DNA of 64,000 nt from Verrucomicrobiota bacterium (GCA_017305195.1 JAFKMU010000050.1:1-64000); one strand, 5' to 3'; shown: positions 1-8,705, counted from the first letter of the stretch. Made by a program: numbers and translations. Notes: generated by a model not told the origin, from the sequence alone.

Positions 1-60
1 CGCCTCGACCATCAAGGCTCGACTGCGGGGCAAAAGCCGTGCGTTATTGTGGACGTTCAT
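1..60 (-). CDS. IS481-type transposase, N-terminal fragment cut by window edge
   Basis: Reading the minus strand from an ATG at 60 gives MNVHNNARLLPRSRALMVEA and then runs off the window. This closely resembles the conserved opening of IS481-family transposases (MNxHKNARLTPxxRxxLV), which lead into a helix-turn-helix and an rve/DDE integrase core. Only 20 residues are visible, so intactness cannot be judged. The assignment rests on this N-terminal pattern alone. Confidence 0.65.
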   Translation of the reverse strand, partial: MNVHNNARLLPRSRALMVEA

Positions 61-119
61 GTGAGTGGTGGAGTCGAGGTTGGTTCTTCACAAACCCATC
101 CTCTCAACTCTCCCTCACA
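1..119 (-). mobile_element. Probable end of an IS481-family insertion sequence
   Basis: The partial transposase starts 60 bases from what could be the element's terminus. On the minus strand the stretch 119-100 begins TGTGAGGGAGAGTTGAGAGG, and IS481 elements commonly begin with TGT. The adjacent transglutaminase gene ends at 145 and is intact, so the element lies just behind it. The exact boundary is inferred, because the other inverted repeat and the target duplication lie outside the window. Confidence 0.4.
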
Positions 120-144
120 TGAACAACCTCCTGAAACTTCACAC

Positions 145-996
145 CTAGGCGGGGAAGACCTGCACGGAAACCTCCATGCGATCAAAGGCATCGGAGGGCC
201 CGGACCACGAGCCTGCGAGCGGGTTCGCGCCTTCATGGTCGCGGGCGACAGCGACCGAGACATGCTCAAAGCCGCAGAGCTTGTTGTTCGTCGGATCAAA
301 CCCGCGCCATCCCGCGCCCGGGATGTAGATTTCCGTCCACGCATGGGTCGCGCCATGCTGGCCCTCGCCCATCAGGATGTAGCCGGTGACAAAACGCGCG
401 GCCAGCCCGAGGTTGCGCGCGGCTTCCATCATGAACACGGCAAAGTCCCGGCAGGACCCCGAGCCAAGTGCGAGCGTCTTGCAGGGAAGCTGCACCCCTG
501 TCTCCTCGCGGCGGGAATACTGGAACGTCTCAAAGATGCGCGTGTTGAGCTGCTTCAGCAGGTCGAGCGTCGGCACGAGGTCGCCCGGTTTGTAAATCGG
601 CGCGAGCCAGCTTTGCACGGCGTGGCTGTCGTGCGGATAGCTGGGCAGGCGGTAGGGCAGCGTGTCGATCTGCTCGTTCGCGGAATATTGAAAGGGATAG
701 GACCGCGCGTAAGGCGTGATGATGCCGGTCCGCGCTTCGTCATCATAGATCGTGACGAGGCACTCGCTGAAGACGCGCAGCTTTTGCGACGGCTCCTGAA
801 ATTCGATGACGGAAATGCAGTTGCCGTAAATGTCGCGCAGCCAGCGGGTCGAGGCCCTGGGCTCGATCTCCAGCCGGGCATCGTCGATGTGCAGGTCGTG
901 GCCCTCACGCGGGCGCAGCATCGCGGTGTGCTCGCCGAAGGTCACGGGAGTTTTGTAATGATAGGTCGTCTCGTGAATGATGCGCAGGCTGTGCAT
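145..996 (-). CDS. Transglutaminase-like cysteine peptidase family protein
   Basis: This 283-residue protein has the bacterial transglutaminase N-terminal beta region (about 1-90, opening HSLRIIHETTYHYKTPV) and a transglutaminase core. The triad is visible: Cys182 in GSGSCRDF, His218 in THAW and Asp234 in FDPTN. In bacteria this family usually acts as a protease or amidase rather than a crosslinking enzyme, and the substrate is unknown. There is no signal peptide, so it is probably cytoplasmic. It is the last gene of a minus-strand run, 19 bases behind glutaminase. Confidence 0.85.
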   Translation of the reverse strand: MHSLRIIHETTYHYKTPVTFGEHTAMLRPREGHDLHIDDARLEIEPRASTRWLRDIYGNCISVIEFQEPSQKLRVFSECLVTIYDDEARTGIITPYARSYPFQYSANEQIDTLPYRLPSYPHDSHAVQSWLAPIYKPGDLVPTLDLLKQLNTRIFETFQYSRREETGVQLPCKTLALGSGSCRDFAVFMMEAARNLGLAARFVTGYILMGEGQHGATHAWTEIYIPGAGWRGFDPTNNKLCGFEHVSVAVARDHEGANPLAGSWSGPSDAFDRMEVSVQVFPA

Positions 997-1015
997 GGCG
1001 GGAGATGGGTGAGGG

Positions 1016-1990
1016 TTAGGCGCGGAAGGGTTCGGAGGCGAAGAGGTTCAACCCGAGGCGCTCGGAGAGATGGCGGGCGGAGAGCTGACCGCGCACGCTG
1101 TTGCCAGCCTCGTCCAGCGGGGGCGAGAAGGTGGCGAGGCCACCCTTGCCCGGCGCCACGGTGATCATGCCGCCGCTCACGCCGCTTTTTCCCGGCAGGC
1201 CGGTCTCGTAAAGCCAGTCGCCGGAGTTTTCGTACAGCCCCGCCGTCACCATCACGGCGAGCACATGCTGGCAGTGGATCGCCTCGACCACGACTTCCCC
1301 GGTTACGGGATTGACTCCTCCGTTGGCCAGGGTCGCGGCCATGATGGAAAGATCGCGCGCCGTGACATGGAGCGAGCATTGCCGGGTGTAAATGTCAGTC
1401 GCCTCCGCCGGGTCCCAGTACATCCTCTGGTAGCTCCCGAGCAGGCTGGCGATGCCTTGGTTGCGCTGGTTCGTCGCCATTTCAGACTCGTACACCACGG
1501 GGTCGAGCTCCAGCGTGCGCCCGGCGAAGCGGGACAGCCCATCGCGGAGAAAGGTCCACTTCTCCTCGGCGTTTCCGCCCGGGGCGAGGCTTGCGGCGGC
1601 AATCGCTCCGGCATTCACCATCGGATTGGTCGTTCCATCCTTCGACCGCTCGATGGCGAGGACGGAATTGAAGGGCAGCCCGGTACTGTTGGCCCCGAGT
1701 TTCTCCCGTGCGGCATCTTCGCCGATGGCCTGGCAGATGAGGGCAAAGACAAAGGGCTTTGACACGCTCTGGATCGAGAAGGGGACATCCGTATCCCCCG
1801 CCTCATGCACCACGCCGGAGACCTCCGTCAGGCAGATGCCGAAAAGCTCCGTCGGTACTGCTGCCAGCGCCGGGATGTAGTCGGCGTTGGCTCCCGTGCC
1901 GACTGTGCGGAATTCTGCGTGGGTTTCCTCGATAAGGGTCTGGACGCACTCCGGCGAGGGCAGGCGACCGTTGGAGACATGGCAGGCCAT
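1016..1990 (-). CDS. glsA: Glutaminase
   Basis: Glutaminase hydrolyses L-glutamine to glutamate and ammonia. The 324-residue protein matches the serine-dependent (beta-lactamase-like) family, with the S-x-x-K motif in PFSIQSVSKPF (Ser75, Lys78) and conserved blocks NPMVNAGAI and GKSGVSGG. I chose the ATG at 1990 because a longer frame to 2083 adds only low-complexity sequence that overlaps gltS. It lies 7 bases after gltS and is probably co-transcribed with it, so glutamate uptake and glutamate production are coupled. Confidence 0.93.
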   Translation of the reverse strand: MACHVSNGRLPSPECVQTLIEETHAEFRTVGTGANADYIPALAAVPTELFGICLTEVSGVVHEAGDTDVPFSIQSVSKPFVFALICQAIGEDAAREKLGANSTGLPFNSVLAIERSKDGTTNPMVNAGAIAAASLAPGGNAEEKWTFLRDGLSRFAGRTLELDPVVYESEMATNQRNQGIASLLGSYQRMYWDPAEATDIYTRQCSLHVTARDLSIMAATLANGGVNPVTGEVVVEAIHCQHVLAVMVTAGLYENSGDWLYETGLPGKSGVSGGMITVAPGKGGLATFSPPLDEAGNSVRGQLSARHLSERLGLNLFASEPFRA

Positions 1991-1997
1991 GGGAGGT

Positions 1998-3194
1998 TTA
2001 GCGGAACCAGGAGATGAACTGGTTGATGACGACGGCGTTGCTGATGTCGACGAAGAACCCGGAGACCAGCGGCACGATGACAAAGGCCTTGTGCGCCTGG
2101 CCGTACTTCTGCGCCACGGCGGTCATATTGGCCATGGCGGTCGGCGTGGCTCCCAGCGAGATGCCGCCGAAGCCCGCGCTGACCACCGCCGCCTCATAGT
2201 CTTTGCCCATGACCCGGAAGATCACGAAGATCGAGAAGAGGAAGGCGAGGAGGAACTGTGCGCCGAGCATGGCGAGCAGCGGCCCCGCGAGACTGGCTAT
2301 GGTCCAGAGTTGCAGGCTCATCAGCGACATGGCGAGAAACACACCCAGCGAGACGTCGGAGATCAGCGCCAGCGAACGCGATCCCGCCGGCCAGGGCGCT
2401 CCCTTGAAGATGCGAGGCACCGTGTTGGTCAGGATGATCGCGCCGAAGAGCGAGCAGACGAAAAGCGGCAGGCTGATGTCGAGATACCCCAGGCCGTCCT
2501 GGATGAGCTTGCCGAGGGCGAGGCTGATGTTCAGCCAGAAGAGCGTGCGCAGAAAACCGAAGTAGTCGATCTCTTCCTTCGTCTTGTCATGAGTCACGCC
2601 GATGTCGGGCTGTTCGACCTTCGCCGGCTGCAGCTTGTTCTTTGTGATGAGCATGCGGGCGATCGGGCCGCCCATCAGCGAGGAAAGCACGAGTCCGACC
2701 GTGGCACAGGCAATACCGATCTCCGTGGCGTTGGCGATGCCGTGCTCGTTCATGAATGTCGGTGCCCACGCGATGGTGGTGCCGTGTCCGCCGAGCAGCG
2801 AGACCGATCCGCCCACGAGGCCGACCAGCGGATTCTGTCCCATCAGCGAGGCGACTCCCACGCCGACGAAGTTCTGCAGGAACATGAAGATCAGCGTCGT
2901 GATGACGAGAATCACGAGGGGCTTGCCGCCGGAGAGCAGGGTCTTGAAGTCCGAGTTCAGCCCGATGCTGGCGAAGAAATAGAGCAGCAGGAAATCGCGC
3001 GTCGCCAGATTGAATCCGATCTGCACCCCCGCCACCACATGCAGGATCGCGGTGATGAGGCAGACGAGGAGGCCGCTCGTGACAGGCTCCGGGATGTTGA
3101 ACTCGCGCAGGATGGAGAATTTGCGCGTCAGCCATTTGCCCAGGGCGAGGACGATGATGGCGAGATTGAACGTGGCAAAGCTGTCGATTTGCAT
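1998..3194 (-). CDS. gltS: Sodium/glutamate symporter
   Basis: This 398-residue, multi-span inner-membrane protein matches the GltS family. It has an N-terminal span followed by the FNIPEPVTSGL segment, the re-entrant GGSVSLLGGHGTTIAW loop, and a second repeat ending in GFGGISLGATPTAMANM. The family imports L-glutamate with Na+. It lies 15 bases after pyruvate kinase and 7 before glutaminase on the same strand. Length is normal for the family. Confidence 0.93.
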   Translation of the reverse strand: MQIDSFATFNLAIIVLALGKWLTRKFSILREFNIPEPVTSGLLVCLITAILHVVAGVQIGFNLATRDFLLLYFFASIGLNSDFKTLLSGGKPLVILVITTLIFMFLQNFVGVGVASLMGQNPLVGLVGGSVSLLGGHGTTIAWAPTFMNEHGIANATEIGIACATVGLVLSSLMGGPIARMLITKNKLQPAKVEQPDIGVTHDKTKEEIDYFGFLRTLFWLNISLALGKLIQDGLGYLDISLPLFVCSLFGAIILTNTVPRIFKGAPWPAGSRSLALISDVSLGVFLAMSLMSLQLWTIASLAGPLLAMLGAQFLLAFLFSIFVIFRVMGKDYEAAVVSAGFGGISLGATPTAMANMTAVAQKYGQAHKAFVIVPLVSGFFVDISNAVVINQFISWFR

Positions 3195-3209
3195 GAGGGC
3201 GGCGAGGGC

Positions 3210-4646
3210 TTAGTTGGTGACGTCCTGGTCGTCGCAGACGAGGAGCTCCAGGCGGCGGTTGATGTCTGGATGAACCTTCGACGGCCCGGTGATGATCAGG
3301 ATGCGGCGATGCGGGAGATGGAGATCGGTCAATACCTGTCCGGCCCAGGGACGCCAGTCCTGCGGGTATTCTTCAACATCGATCGGATGCACGCCGTAGG
3401 AAAACGCGAGTGCCTGGCAGGTGGCGGGATTTTCGCTGGGCGCTACGATCCAGAAGGGCATGCGAAACCGCGCGACCGCGCGGGCCGTGGCCCCGGACAA
3501 GGTGGGCGCGATCACGGCGTCGCAGGTCGCCGCCTCAAAGGCCGCATCCACCAGCCGCGCCATCACGTCGAGCGCGGAGCCGGAACGGCGGAGCTTTGTG
3601 CGCTGAAGGTCGAGGAAGTCGCCCGGGCGATTCTCCTCGGTAAAGGCCGCGATGCGTCCCAGCATGGCGACGGCCTCCTCGGGGAATTTCCCCACGGCGG
3701 ACTCGCCCGAGAGCATGACGCAATCCGTTCCATCCAGGATGGCATTGGCCACGTCGGTGGTCTCCGCCCGCGATGGCAGGCGCGTCGTCGTCATCGACTC
3801 CAGCATCTGCGTGGCCGTGATGACCGGTTTGCCCGCCATATTGGCCCGGGCGATGAGCTGCTTTTGCACGATGGCGATTTCCTCGATGGGAATCTCCACT
3901 CCGAGGTCGCCGCGCGCCACCATGATGCCGTCGGCGGCCTCGAGGATTTCGTCATAGCGATCGACCGCTTCCGTGCGCTCGATCTTGGCGATGACAAAGG
4001 GATCGTATCCCATCTCGCGGGCGGCGGCGCGCACGGCCTCGATATCCTTCGCGCTTTCGACGAAGGACTGGCTCACCGCATCCACGCCATGCTCCAGGGC
4101 AAACTTCAGGCAGGCGCGGTCGTGTTCGGTGAATGCACTGATCCCGAGATTGATGCGGGGCAGGTTCAGCCCCTTGCGGGAGCGCAGTTCGCCTCCCACT
4201 GCGACGATGCAATGCACGTCGTTGCCCGCGATGTGATCCACGATGAGCTGGGAAAGACCATCGTTGAGAAAGAGCCGGTCGCCCGCTTTCACCACCTCCG
4301 GGAGCTGCTCAAAGGTCATCGAGACCCTGCGGCTGTCACCGACCACATCCTCGGTCGTGAGAATGAAGGGAGCGCCGGGTTCGAGTTCGATCGGCTCCGG
4401 GTCGATCTTGCCGAGACGCATCTTTGGCCCCGGCAGGTCGGCCATGATGGCGACCCGGGCGCCGAGTTCCCGGGATACCGCGCGAATGCGCTCAATGACT
4501 TCGGCGTGTTCTTCAAATCCGCTGTGGGAAAAATTCAGCCGGGCGACATTCATCCCCGCCTGGATCAACCGGGACAACATTTCCGGGGATCGCGAGGCTG
4601 GACCGATGGTTGCGACGATCTTCGTTTTGTGCTTGGGCAGAGGCAT
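3210..4646 (-). CDS. pyk: Pyruvate kinase
   Basis: The enzyme makes pyruvate and ATP from phosphoenolpyruvate and ADP. The 478-residue protein shows KTKIVATIGPASRS at the N-terminus, the NFSHSGFEEH substrate loop, the catalytic-lysine block FVIAKIERTEAV, the MVARGDLGVEIP metal-binding motif and ATQMLESM. The C-terminal allosteric-type domain is present. It is the first gene of the run with gltS, glsA and the transglutaminase-like gene. Its clustering with glutamate genes is unusual. Confidence 0.95.
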   Translation of the reverse strand: MPLPKHKTKIVATIGPASRSPEMLSRLIQAGMNVARLNFSHSGFEEHAEVIERIRAVSRELGARVAIMADLPGPKMRLGKIDPEPIELEPGAPFILTTEDVVGDSRRVSMTFEQLPEVVKAGDRLFLNDGLSQLIVDHIAGNDVHCIVAVGGELRSRKGLNLPRINLGISAFTEHDRACLKFALEHGVDAVSQSFVESAKDIEAVRAAAREMGYDPFVIAKIERTEAVDRYDEILEAADGIMVARGDLGVEIPIEEIAIVQKQLIARANMAGKPVITATQMLESMTTTRLPSRAETTDVANAILDGTDCVMLSGESAVGKFPEEAVAMLGRIAAFTEENRPGDFLDLQRTKLRRSGSALDVMARLVDAAFEAATCDAVIAPTLSGATARAVARFRMPFWIVAPSENPATCQALAFSYGVHPIDVEEYPQDWRPWAGQVLTDLHLPHRRILIITGPSKVHPDINRRLELLVCDDQDVTN

Positions 4647-4733
4647 GGCGGTGACTTGCAGTTTCGGTTAAGAAAACGCGGTCACAAGCTCATTGTTGTC
4701 ACGTTTCCCCTCATCGACGGACGGCTTGGACAC

Positions 4734-4761
4734 AAAAAAACCGGGCGCGCATGCGGCCCGG
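4734..4761 (-). terminator. Rho-independent terminator of the 4792-6244 minus-strand genes
   Basis: The arms CCGGGC (4741-4746) and GCCCGG (4756-4761) form a GC-rich hairpin. On the minus strand it is followed by seven T residues (complement of A 4734-4740). It lies about 30 bases past the stop of the gene ending at 4792 and upstream of the pyk start. Confidence 0.8.
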
Positions 4762-4791
4762 CTTTGCAAACGGTTCCCCTGGTTCCGGGCG

Positions 4792-5310
4792 CTACCGCCG
4801 CTCGATGATCTCTCCCGTCGTCGCGAGCGCCGAGAAAAACCCGACGTAGCTGCCGCGCTTGTTGTAGCACCATACCGACCAGATCGGGGTGGCGTTAGCG
4901 CCGCGCTGCTGGAGCTGGAGGCTGAGCGAGCCGAGGCTCTGGCCGCGCTTCCCGGCGAACCGGCCGGCCTCTTTCCAGAGATCGGTCGAGTTGAACCGCA
5001 CGTTCCGCAGGTTGATCGGCGACAACTGGCGCGTGATGGCGCGCGGGCTCAGCGTGGGGCGCTCCGAGATGATGCGGCCGCGGGCCACGATGATGTTCAC
5101 ATGCCCGCCGCCCCGTCCGGAGTTGCGCGCGGTGATGTACCACTGCGCGGGATTCGGATTGGCATTGTCGGCGGAAACCCAGACCACGCCGTTGCGATAG
5201 GCCGCGGGCAGGGCGTTGAGCGCTTGCAGCGCGGAGCCCGGCTCTGCCGAGCGAGCTCCGAGCGCGGTCAGGAAAATGGCGACGACGGAGAGGAGGAGCG
5301 AGCGGGTCAT
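4792..5310 (-). CDS. Secreted protein of unknown function
   Basis: A 172-residue protein with a clear signal peptide (MTRSLLLSVVAIFLTALGARSAEP, cleavage probably after ARS-A), hence exported. The mature part contains WYITARNSGRGGGHVNIIVARG, a short pattern suggestive of a PepSY-like or small beta-sheet fold, but I do not recognise the family. It lies 6 bases after the EF-hand lipoprotein gene on the same strand and is probably co-transcribed with it. A terminator follows. Confidence 0.75.
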   Translation of the reverse strand: MTRSLLLSVVAIFLTALGARSAEPGSALQALNALPAAYRNGVVWVSADNANPNPAQWYITARNSGRGGGHVNIIVARGRIISERPTLSPRAITRQLSPINLRNVRFNSTDLWKEAGRFAGKRGQSLGSLSLQLQQRGANATPIWSVWCYNKRGSYVGFFSALATTGEIIERR

Positions 5311-5316
5311 GGCCGT

Positions 5317-5739
5317 TTAGCGGGTCGGGATGCGCAGCACGGTGATGCCGCTGGAGTTGCGGAACTCCCGCGGGGTGAGCTGGGCGTCCTTGTTGGCATC
5401 CGAGTAGCGGCGGACGAAGTCAAAGACCTGCACATTGTTCCCGACACGGATGAGCTCCGTGCGCTCGAGCTTTCCATCGCGGTTCTGGTCAGCCAGGAGG
5501 AAGGTCCGCTGGTCGCCGCCCGCATTGGTCCACTCGACCATCGTTACCTCGCCGTCATGGTTCGTATCGGTCACCTCCAGCACCTTGTCCGCGTAGGCGG
5601 GTGGGAAGGTCTGGAGGGTCAGCGGCACCTGCCAGTCCGCCGGATTCTTCGGCTCGGTCTGGCAGCTGGAAAAGATCGCCGCCGTGAAAGCCGCGGAGCC
5701 TGCGAGAAATGCGGTGCGCACGGGTGATGGGGTCGCCAT
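5317..5739 (-). CDS. EF-hand lipoprotein
   Basis: This 140-residue protein has a signal peptide ending in a lipobox (IFSSC, Cys26) and three calcium-binding-like EF-hand loops: DTNHDGEVT, DQNRDGKLE and DANKDAQLT. It is probably membrane-anchored and binds calcium; its partner is unknown. I used the ATG at 5739; an in-frame TTG at 5781 would add 14 residues ahead of the signal peptide and is less likely. The third loop has Ala in place of Gly at its centre, so that site may be weaker. Confidence 0.8.
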   Translation of the reverse strand: MATPSPVRTAFLAGSAAFTAAIFSSCQTEPKNPADWQVPLTLQTFPPAYADKVLEVTDTNHDGEVTMVEWTNAGGDQRTFLLADQNRDGKLERTELIRVGNNVQVFDFVRRYSDANKDAQLTPREFRNSSGITVLRIPTR

Positions 5740-5782
5740 GGACTCGGGATACTGGAAACGCTTTGCTTCGGGCAACTGCAAT

Positions 5783-6244
5783 CTAGCCGTTGGCGTTGCC
5801 TGCCTGCTGAGCCACCTGCTTCAGGATCGGGCCAAACTGGCCGGCCCAGAAGCCCGCCATCCGGGTCTTGCTCTCGAAGCCCGCGCTCCCAGCATTGCTG
5901 ATGCGAGCCACTTTCGGGATCAGGCGGTAATCGTTCGTTCCCGGGATCTGCACGATCTGTACGTGGACGCGGAAGGTCGTTTTCTGACCGTAACTGCCGT
6001 ACATCAACTCTCCAAAAGCTCCTGCCGGTTTGTCATAGGCCAGTGTATCCATCGAACTGCTCGGGGCCGGAGTGTAGCCATGCTGGGCAAAAGCCGCATT
6101 CGCCGCGGCGGAAATGGAAACCCAGTTGCTATTGGGAACAGTGACGGAACCTGGTCCGCCGGAATCCGCGACAGTGGTGGTGAGGCAACCGGCAAACGAA
6201 AGAGCCACGGCCAGCGCGGCGAGACAGGAAAGGAGGGATCGCAT
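5783..6244 (-). CDS. Putative lipoprotein of unknown function
   Basis: A 153-residue protein with a lipoprotein signal (MRSLLSCLAALAVALSFAGC, Cys20). The mature part has no motif I recognise; it contains a beta-rich middle (TTFRVHVQIVQIPGTNDYRLIPKVARI is split by turns) and an amphipathic C-terminus. It is the first gene of a three-gene minus-strand group of exported proteins ending at 4792. Confidence 0.75.
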   Translation of the reverse strand: MRSLLSCLAALAVALSFAGCLTTTVADSGGPGSVTVPNSNWVSISAAANAAFAQHGYTPAPSSSMDTLAYDKPAGAFGELMYGSYGQKTTFRVHVQIVQIPGTNDYRLIPKVARISNAGSAGFESKTRMAGFWAGQFGPILKQVAQQAGNANG

Positions 6245-6290
6245 GGCGCGATGCTGCCGGATTCCATGCCACGCTCAAGCCGATATTTAC

Positions 6291-6312
6291 GGGAATTTCG
6301 TCACGAATTCCC
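6291..6312. promoter_or_regulatory. Inverted repeat between divergent genes
   Basis: GGGAATTTCG (6291-6300) and CGAATTCCC (6304-6312) form an inverted repeat with one bulged T, located between the divergent genes at 6244 and 6428. The position suits an operator, but a chance palindrome is possible. Confidence 0.3.
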
Positions 6313-6427
6313 CGGGAACGGAACCCGTCTGGTTTTGGATATTGTGTTTTCCGCACAGAGATCAGCTTATGCTGGACGAAATCACCTTCACTCATTGGTG
6401 CAGTGAAAAACGGAAGCATTTCTATGT

Positions 6428-6769
6428 ATGTCTAGATCGACGGTTTTAACTCATGCCATCTATCTGATGGCGATAGCTGCCATTATCTTTATGTTGAGAG
6501 GCGATATTTTGAGCCGGTATATTCAGGGGCGGCTTTCCAGTTCTGGAAAGGTCGATGTGCTGGAGACTGTGGTGCTCTACGACAAGGGAGGTAAAAAGGT
6601 CGGCGAGCTGTATCCTGGCATCGAATTGATGCCTCCAGACATTGGGGATCTGGATGACACCGATCTTTCGGATAATCAGAGATTTAAGCTTTTGATCGAC
6701 TTGGCTGAGGTCGATTACAATCGGCTCAAGGAACGGAGCTATTCGGTTTACTCTGGCCGGGGAAAATAA
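6428..6769 (+). CDS. Small single-span membrane protein, unknown
   Basis: A 113-residue protein with one N-terminal hydrophobic helix (about 8-25, AIYLMAIAAIIFML) and a soluble acidic C-terminal part rich in Asp and Leu (DIGDLDDTDLSD). I do not recognise a family. Base composition is visibly more AT-rich than the neighbours, and synonymous positions end in A or T more often, suggesting recent acquisition or a fast-evolving orphan. It stands alone between divergent and convergent neighbours. Confidence 0.6.
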   Translation: MSRSTVLTHAIYLMAIAAIIFMLRGDILSRYIQGRLSSSGKVDVLETVVLYDKGGKKVGELYPGIELMPPDIGDLDDTDLSDNQRFKLLIDLAEVDYNRLKERSYSVYSGRGK

Positions 6770-6791
6770 GCGCGACCGGCTTTTTGCTCAC

Positions 6792-6812
6792 AGGGAAATT
6801 CTGAAATTCCCT
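6792..6812. terminator. Possible bidirectional hairpin between convergent genes
   Basis: AGGGAA (6792-6797) pairs with TTCCCT (6807-6812), with further partial pairing inside. It lies between the stop of the small gene at 6769 and the porin stop at 6811, overlapping the latter. There is no T-tract, so termination is tentative. Confidence 0.3.
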
Positions 6813-8097
6813 AGAAAGTGTAGGTGTAGTTCAGGATCACGCGAAAGTCCTGCACCGGCACTCCGCTGCCCGGCTCGTTGAAGGCATAGCGCAGGCGCAG
6901 CCAGAGATTGTTCAGCGGGCCCTTGAGGATGCGATAGTCCACCGTGGCGTTGATCTCCTGCTCCCAGTCGCCCTGCGGCAATGCGCCATAAACATAGTTG
7001 GAAAAGGCCGTCAGGCCAGAGAGGCCGATCTTGGCAAAGTTATAGCTGACTCCGAAGCCATAGGATTGCTCGCCCGCCTGGGCAAAGTCGGAAATCATCA
7101 GCATGTTGAAAGCCGGGTCCGCGCCGAAGGGGTTGCGCAGGTTGGAGTCTCTCGCGGTATTCGTATAGGCTAGGGAGAAGAGCGCCCCGCCGTAGCTCGC
7201 GCTCAGCCGCCCGCCATAGAGCTGCGTGGCGAAGCTTCCGACGTACTCCGCCCCGACGCTGCGCTGGTCGGCAATTTGCAGGTCGCCTCTCAGCTCGAAA
7301 AGCTCGCTGACGTTCCAGGTATACCCTGTCTGCACATAGCTGGTGCAAAAGAGATCGGGCGTGAGCTGGCTCATCGCGCCGAGATAGGCGTCGGTTTCCT
7401 TCCCGGCGACGAATCCGGCGAAGGCCGTCCCGCGATCCACCTGCGGCGCACCCGCGATCTCCGACATGGGTGCGAAGTCCGGCGTGTCGCGCCCCTTCAT
7501 CTGCGTGATGTACCCGGCATTCACCTGCACATCCCGCCAGACCTCGGCTTTGACCTGATAGGCCTCAAAGGTGTTCGGAATCATCCGGGCGTCGTTCATG
7601 TTGATGAATGGCAGATTCAGCGTCTGCCGGTAGAGCGTGGCCGTGGCCGGGCCGGTGCGGAGCTTCACCCAGGCCTGCCCGAGAGTGAAAAAGCCGTCGC
7701 CGTCGGATTCCACCAGCCCCGAGCGGTTGTTGTTCTTTACGGCGACCAGGGGCTGGGTGGTATAGCCCGTCACCCCGATGCGGAGAAACCCCTTCCACCA
7801 TCCCGTCGTCAGGTCCACCGCACCGCCTCCCGCAAAGGTATCCTGCACACCCTGGCTGTTACGTACCGACCGGTAATAGAACCTCGGGCGAAGGCTAAGC
7901 GACGTGTCGCGAATAAACGAATCCTCGGAAAGCCCTTTCAATGCTGTGCCCGGCTCCACCTCGCTCAGAGGCGAGAAGGGCGTGGGCAGGTCGCTGGCCT
8001 CCTCCGGCGGCTCGCTGTCATCAAAGAGAAAGCTCTGCGCCCGCGCAAACGAGACGCTAAGGGCCGTTGCCAGCAAAACGGCCGCCAGCCTCCTCAT
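6811..8097 (-). CDS. OprD-family outer-membrane porin
   Basis: A 428-residue protein with a signal peptide (MRRLAAVLLATALSVSFARAQ) and beta-barrel alternation throughout, ending with the aromatic C-terminal residue typical of outer-membrane barrels (...NYTYTF). Motifs such as ARMIPNTFEAY, FNMLMISDF and the closing NNLWLRLRYAF repeat match OprD-type specific channels, which take up small substrates such as amino acids or organic acids. The start at 8097 overlaps the stop of the upstream gene by 4 bases (ATGA), so translation is probably coupled. A longer frame to 8199 is rejected because it would put sequence ahead of the signal peptide. Confidence 0.8.
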   Translation of the reverse strand: MRRLAAVLLATALSVSFARAQSFLFDDSEPPEEASDLPTPFSPLSEVEPGTALKGLSEDSFIRDTSLSLRPRFYYRSVRNSQGVQDTFAGGGAVDLTTGWWKGFLRIGVTGYTTQPLVAVKNNNRSGLVESDGDGFFTLGQAWVKLRTGPATATLYRQTLNLPFINMNDARMIPNTFEAYQVKAEVWRDVQVNAGYITQMKGRDTPDFAPMSEIAGAPQVDRGTAFAGFVAGKETDAYLGAMSQLTPDLFCTSYVQTGYTWNVSELFELRGDLQIADQRSVGAEYVGSFATQLYGGRLSASYGGALFSLAYTNTARDSNLRNPFGADPAFNMLMISDFAQAGEQSYGFGVSYNFAKIGLSGLTAFSNYVYGALPQGDWEQEINATVDYRILKGPLNNLWLRLRYAFNEPGSGVPVQDFRVILNYTYTF

Positions 8098-8618
8098 CGC
8101 GCCCGGAGTTTGACCGCAGCCTGCGACAAGGCGTGGGCGATGGCGCGCTTGCGGCGAATGGGGAAGCGGGCAAAGAGCAGCGTCTCGGCCGGTCCCCACA
8201 GCGTCACCCAGGCGACAATGATCAGGCTTTCGCTCAATACGGAGACGATGCGCCCTTCCCCGAGCCGCAGCACGGCCTCGCTCAGGCAGACAAAGATCGC
8301 GACCACCAGCAGGGCGACGAGGACGTTCCAGAAACCCTTGCGGCCGAGTTCGCGCAGTTCCTCGCTCGCGTCGATCTCCTCCTCGTGGAAGTGCCAGTGA
8401 ATGGCCTCCGCCGCCTCGGCCTGGCGGGAAAGATCCTCCGCGGGTGTCACCACCTCGATTTCCAGCGGAGCCTTGGAGTGCACTCGCTCCGCGTGGCTGC
8501 GCAAAGATCGCGCCACGTCCGGGTGGATGCGGAGTTCCAGGAGCGGAGAACCGTCGGCATCCAGCATTTCATCAAGGGAACGGACGTTGATACTCAGGAT
8601 TGCCGGGGCTTCACTCAT
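8094..8618 (-). CDS. Two-span membrane protein, unknown
   Basis: A 174-residue protein with a soluble acidic N-terminal domain (1-95), two membrane helices (about 97-115 and 126-145), and a basic C-terminus (RFPIRRKRAIAHAL). I do not recognise the family. It overlaps the porin gene by 4 bases, so the two are probably made together. The N-terminal half could be a small alpha/beta domain, but no catalytic motif is visible. Confidence 0.7.
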   Translation of the reverse strand: MSEAPAILSINVRSLDEMLDADGSPLLELRIHPDVARSLRSHAERVHSKAPLEIEVVTPAEDLSRQAEAAEAIHWHFHEEEIDASEELRELGRKGFWNVLVALLVVAIFVCLSEAVLRLGEGRIVSVLSESLIIVAWVTLWGPAETLLFARFPIRRKRAIAHALSQAAVKLRAR

Positions 8619-8705
8619 GGTTGGAAAAGGTGGATGCGGCGCGAGAGTAGGGCGGACCCGGCGAGGAAAACAAGCCGCTTGCTATTCCACATCCCCCCGG
8701 ACAGC

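Noticed and set aside
1887-4808. 973-residue plus-strand open frame
   Set aside because: It runs antisense to glutaminase, GltS and pyruvate kinase, has a biased Arg/Asp/His-rich composition and no recognisable motif. It is a shadow frame of GC-rich DNA.
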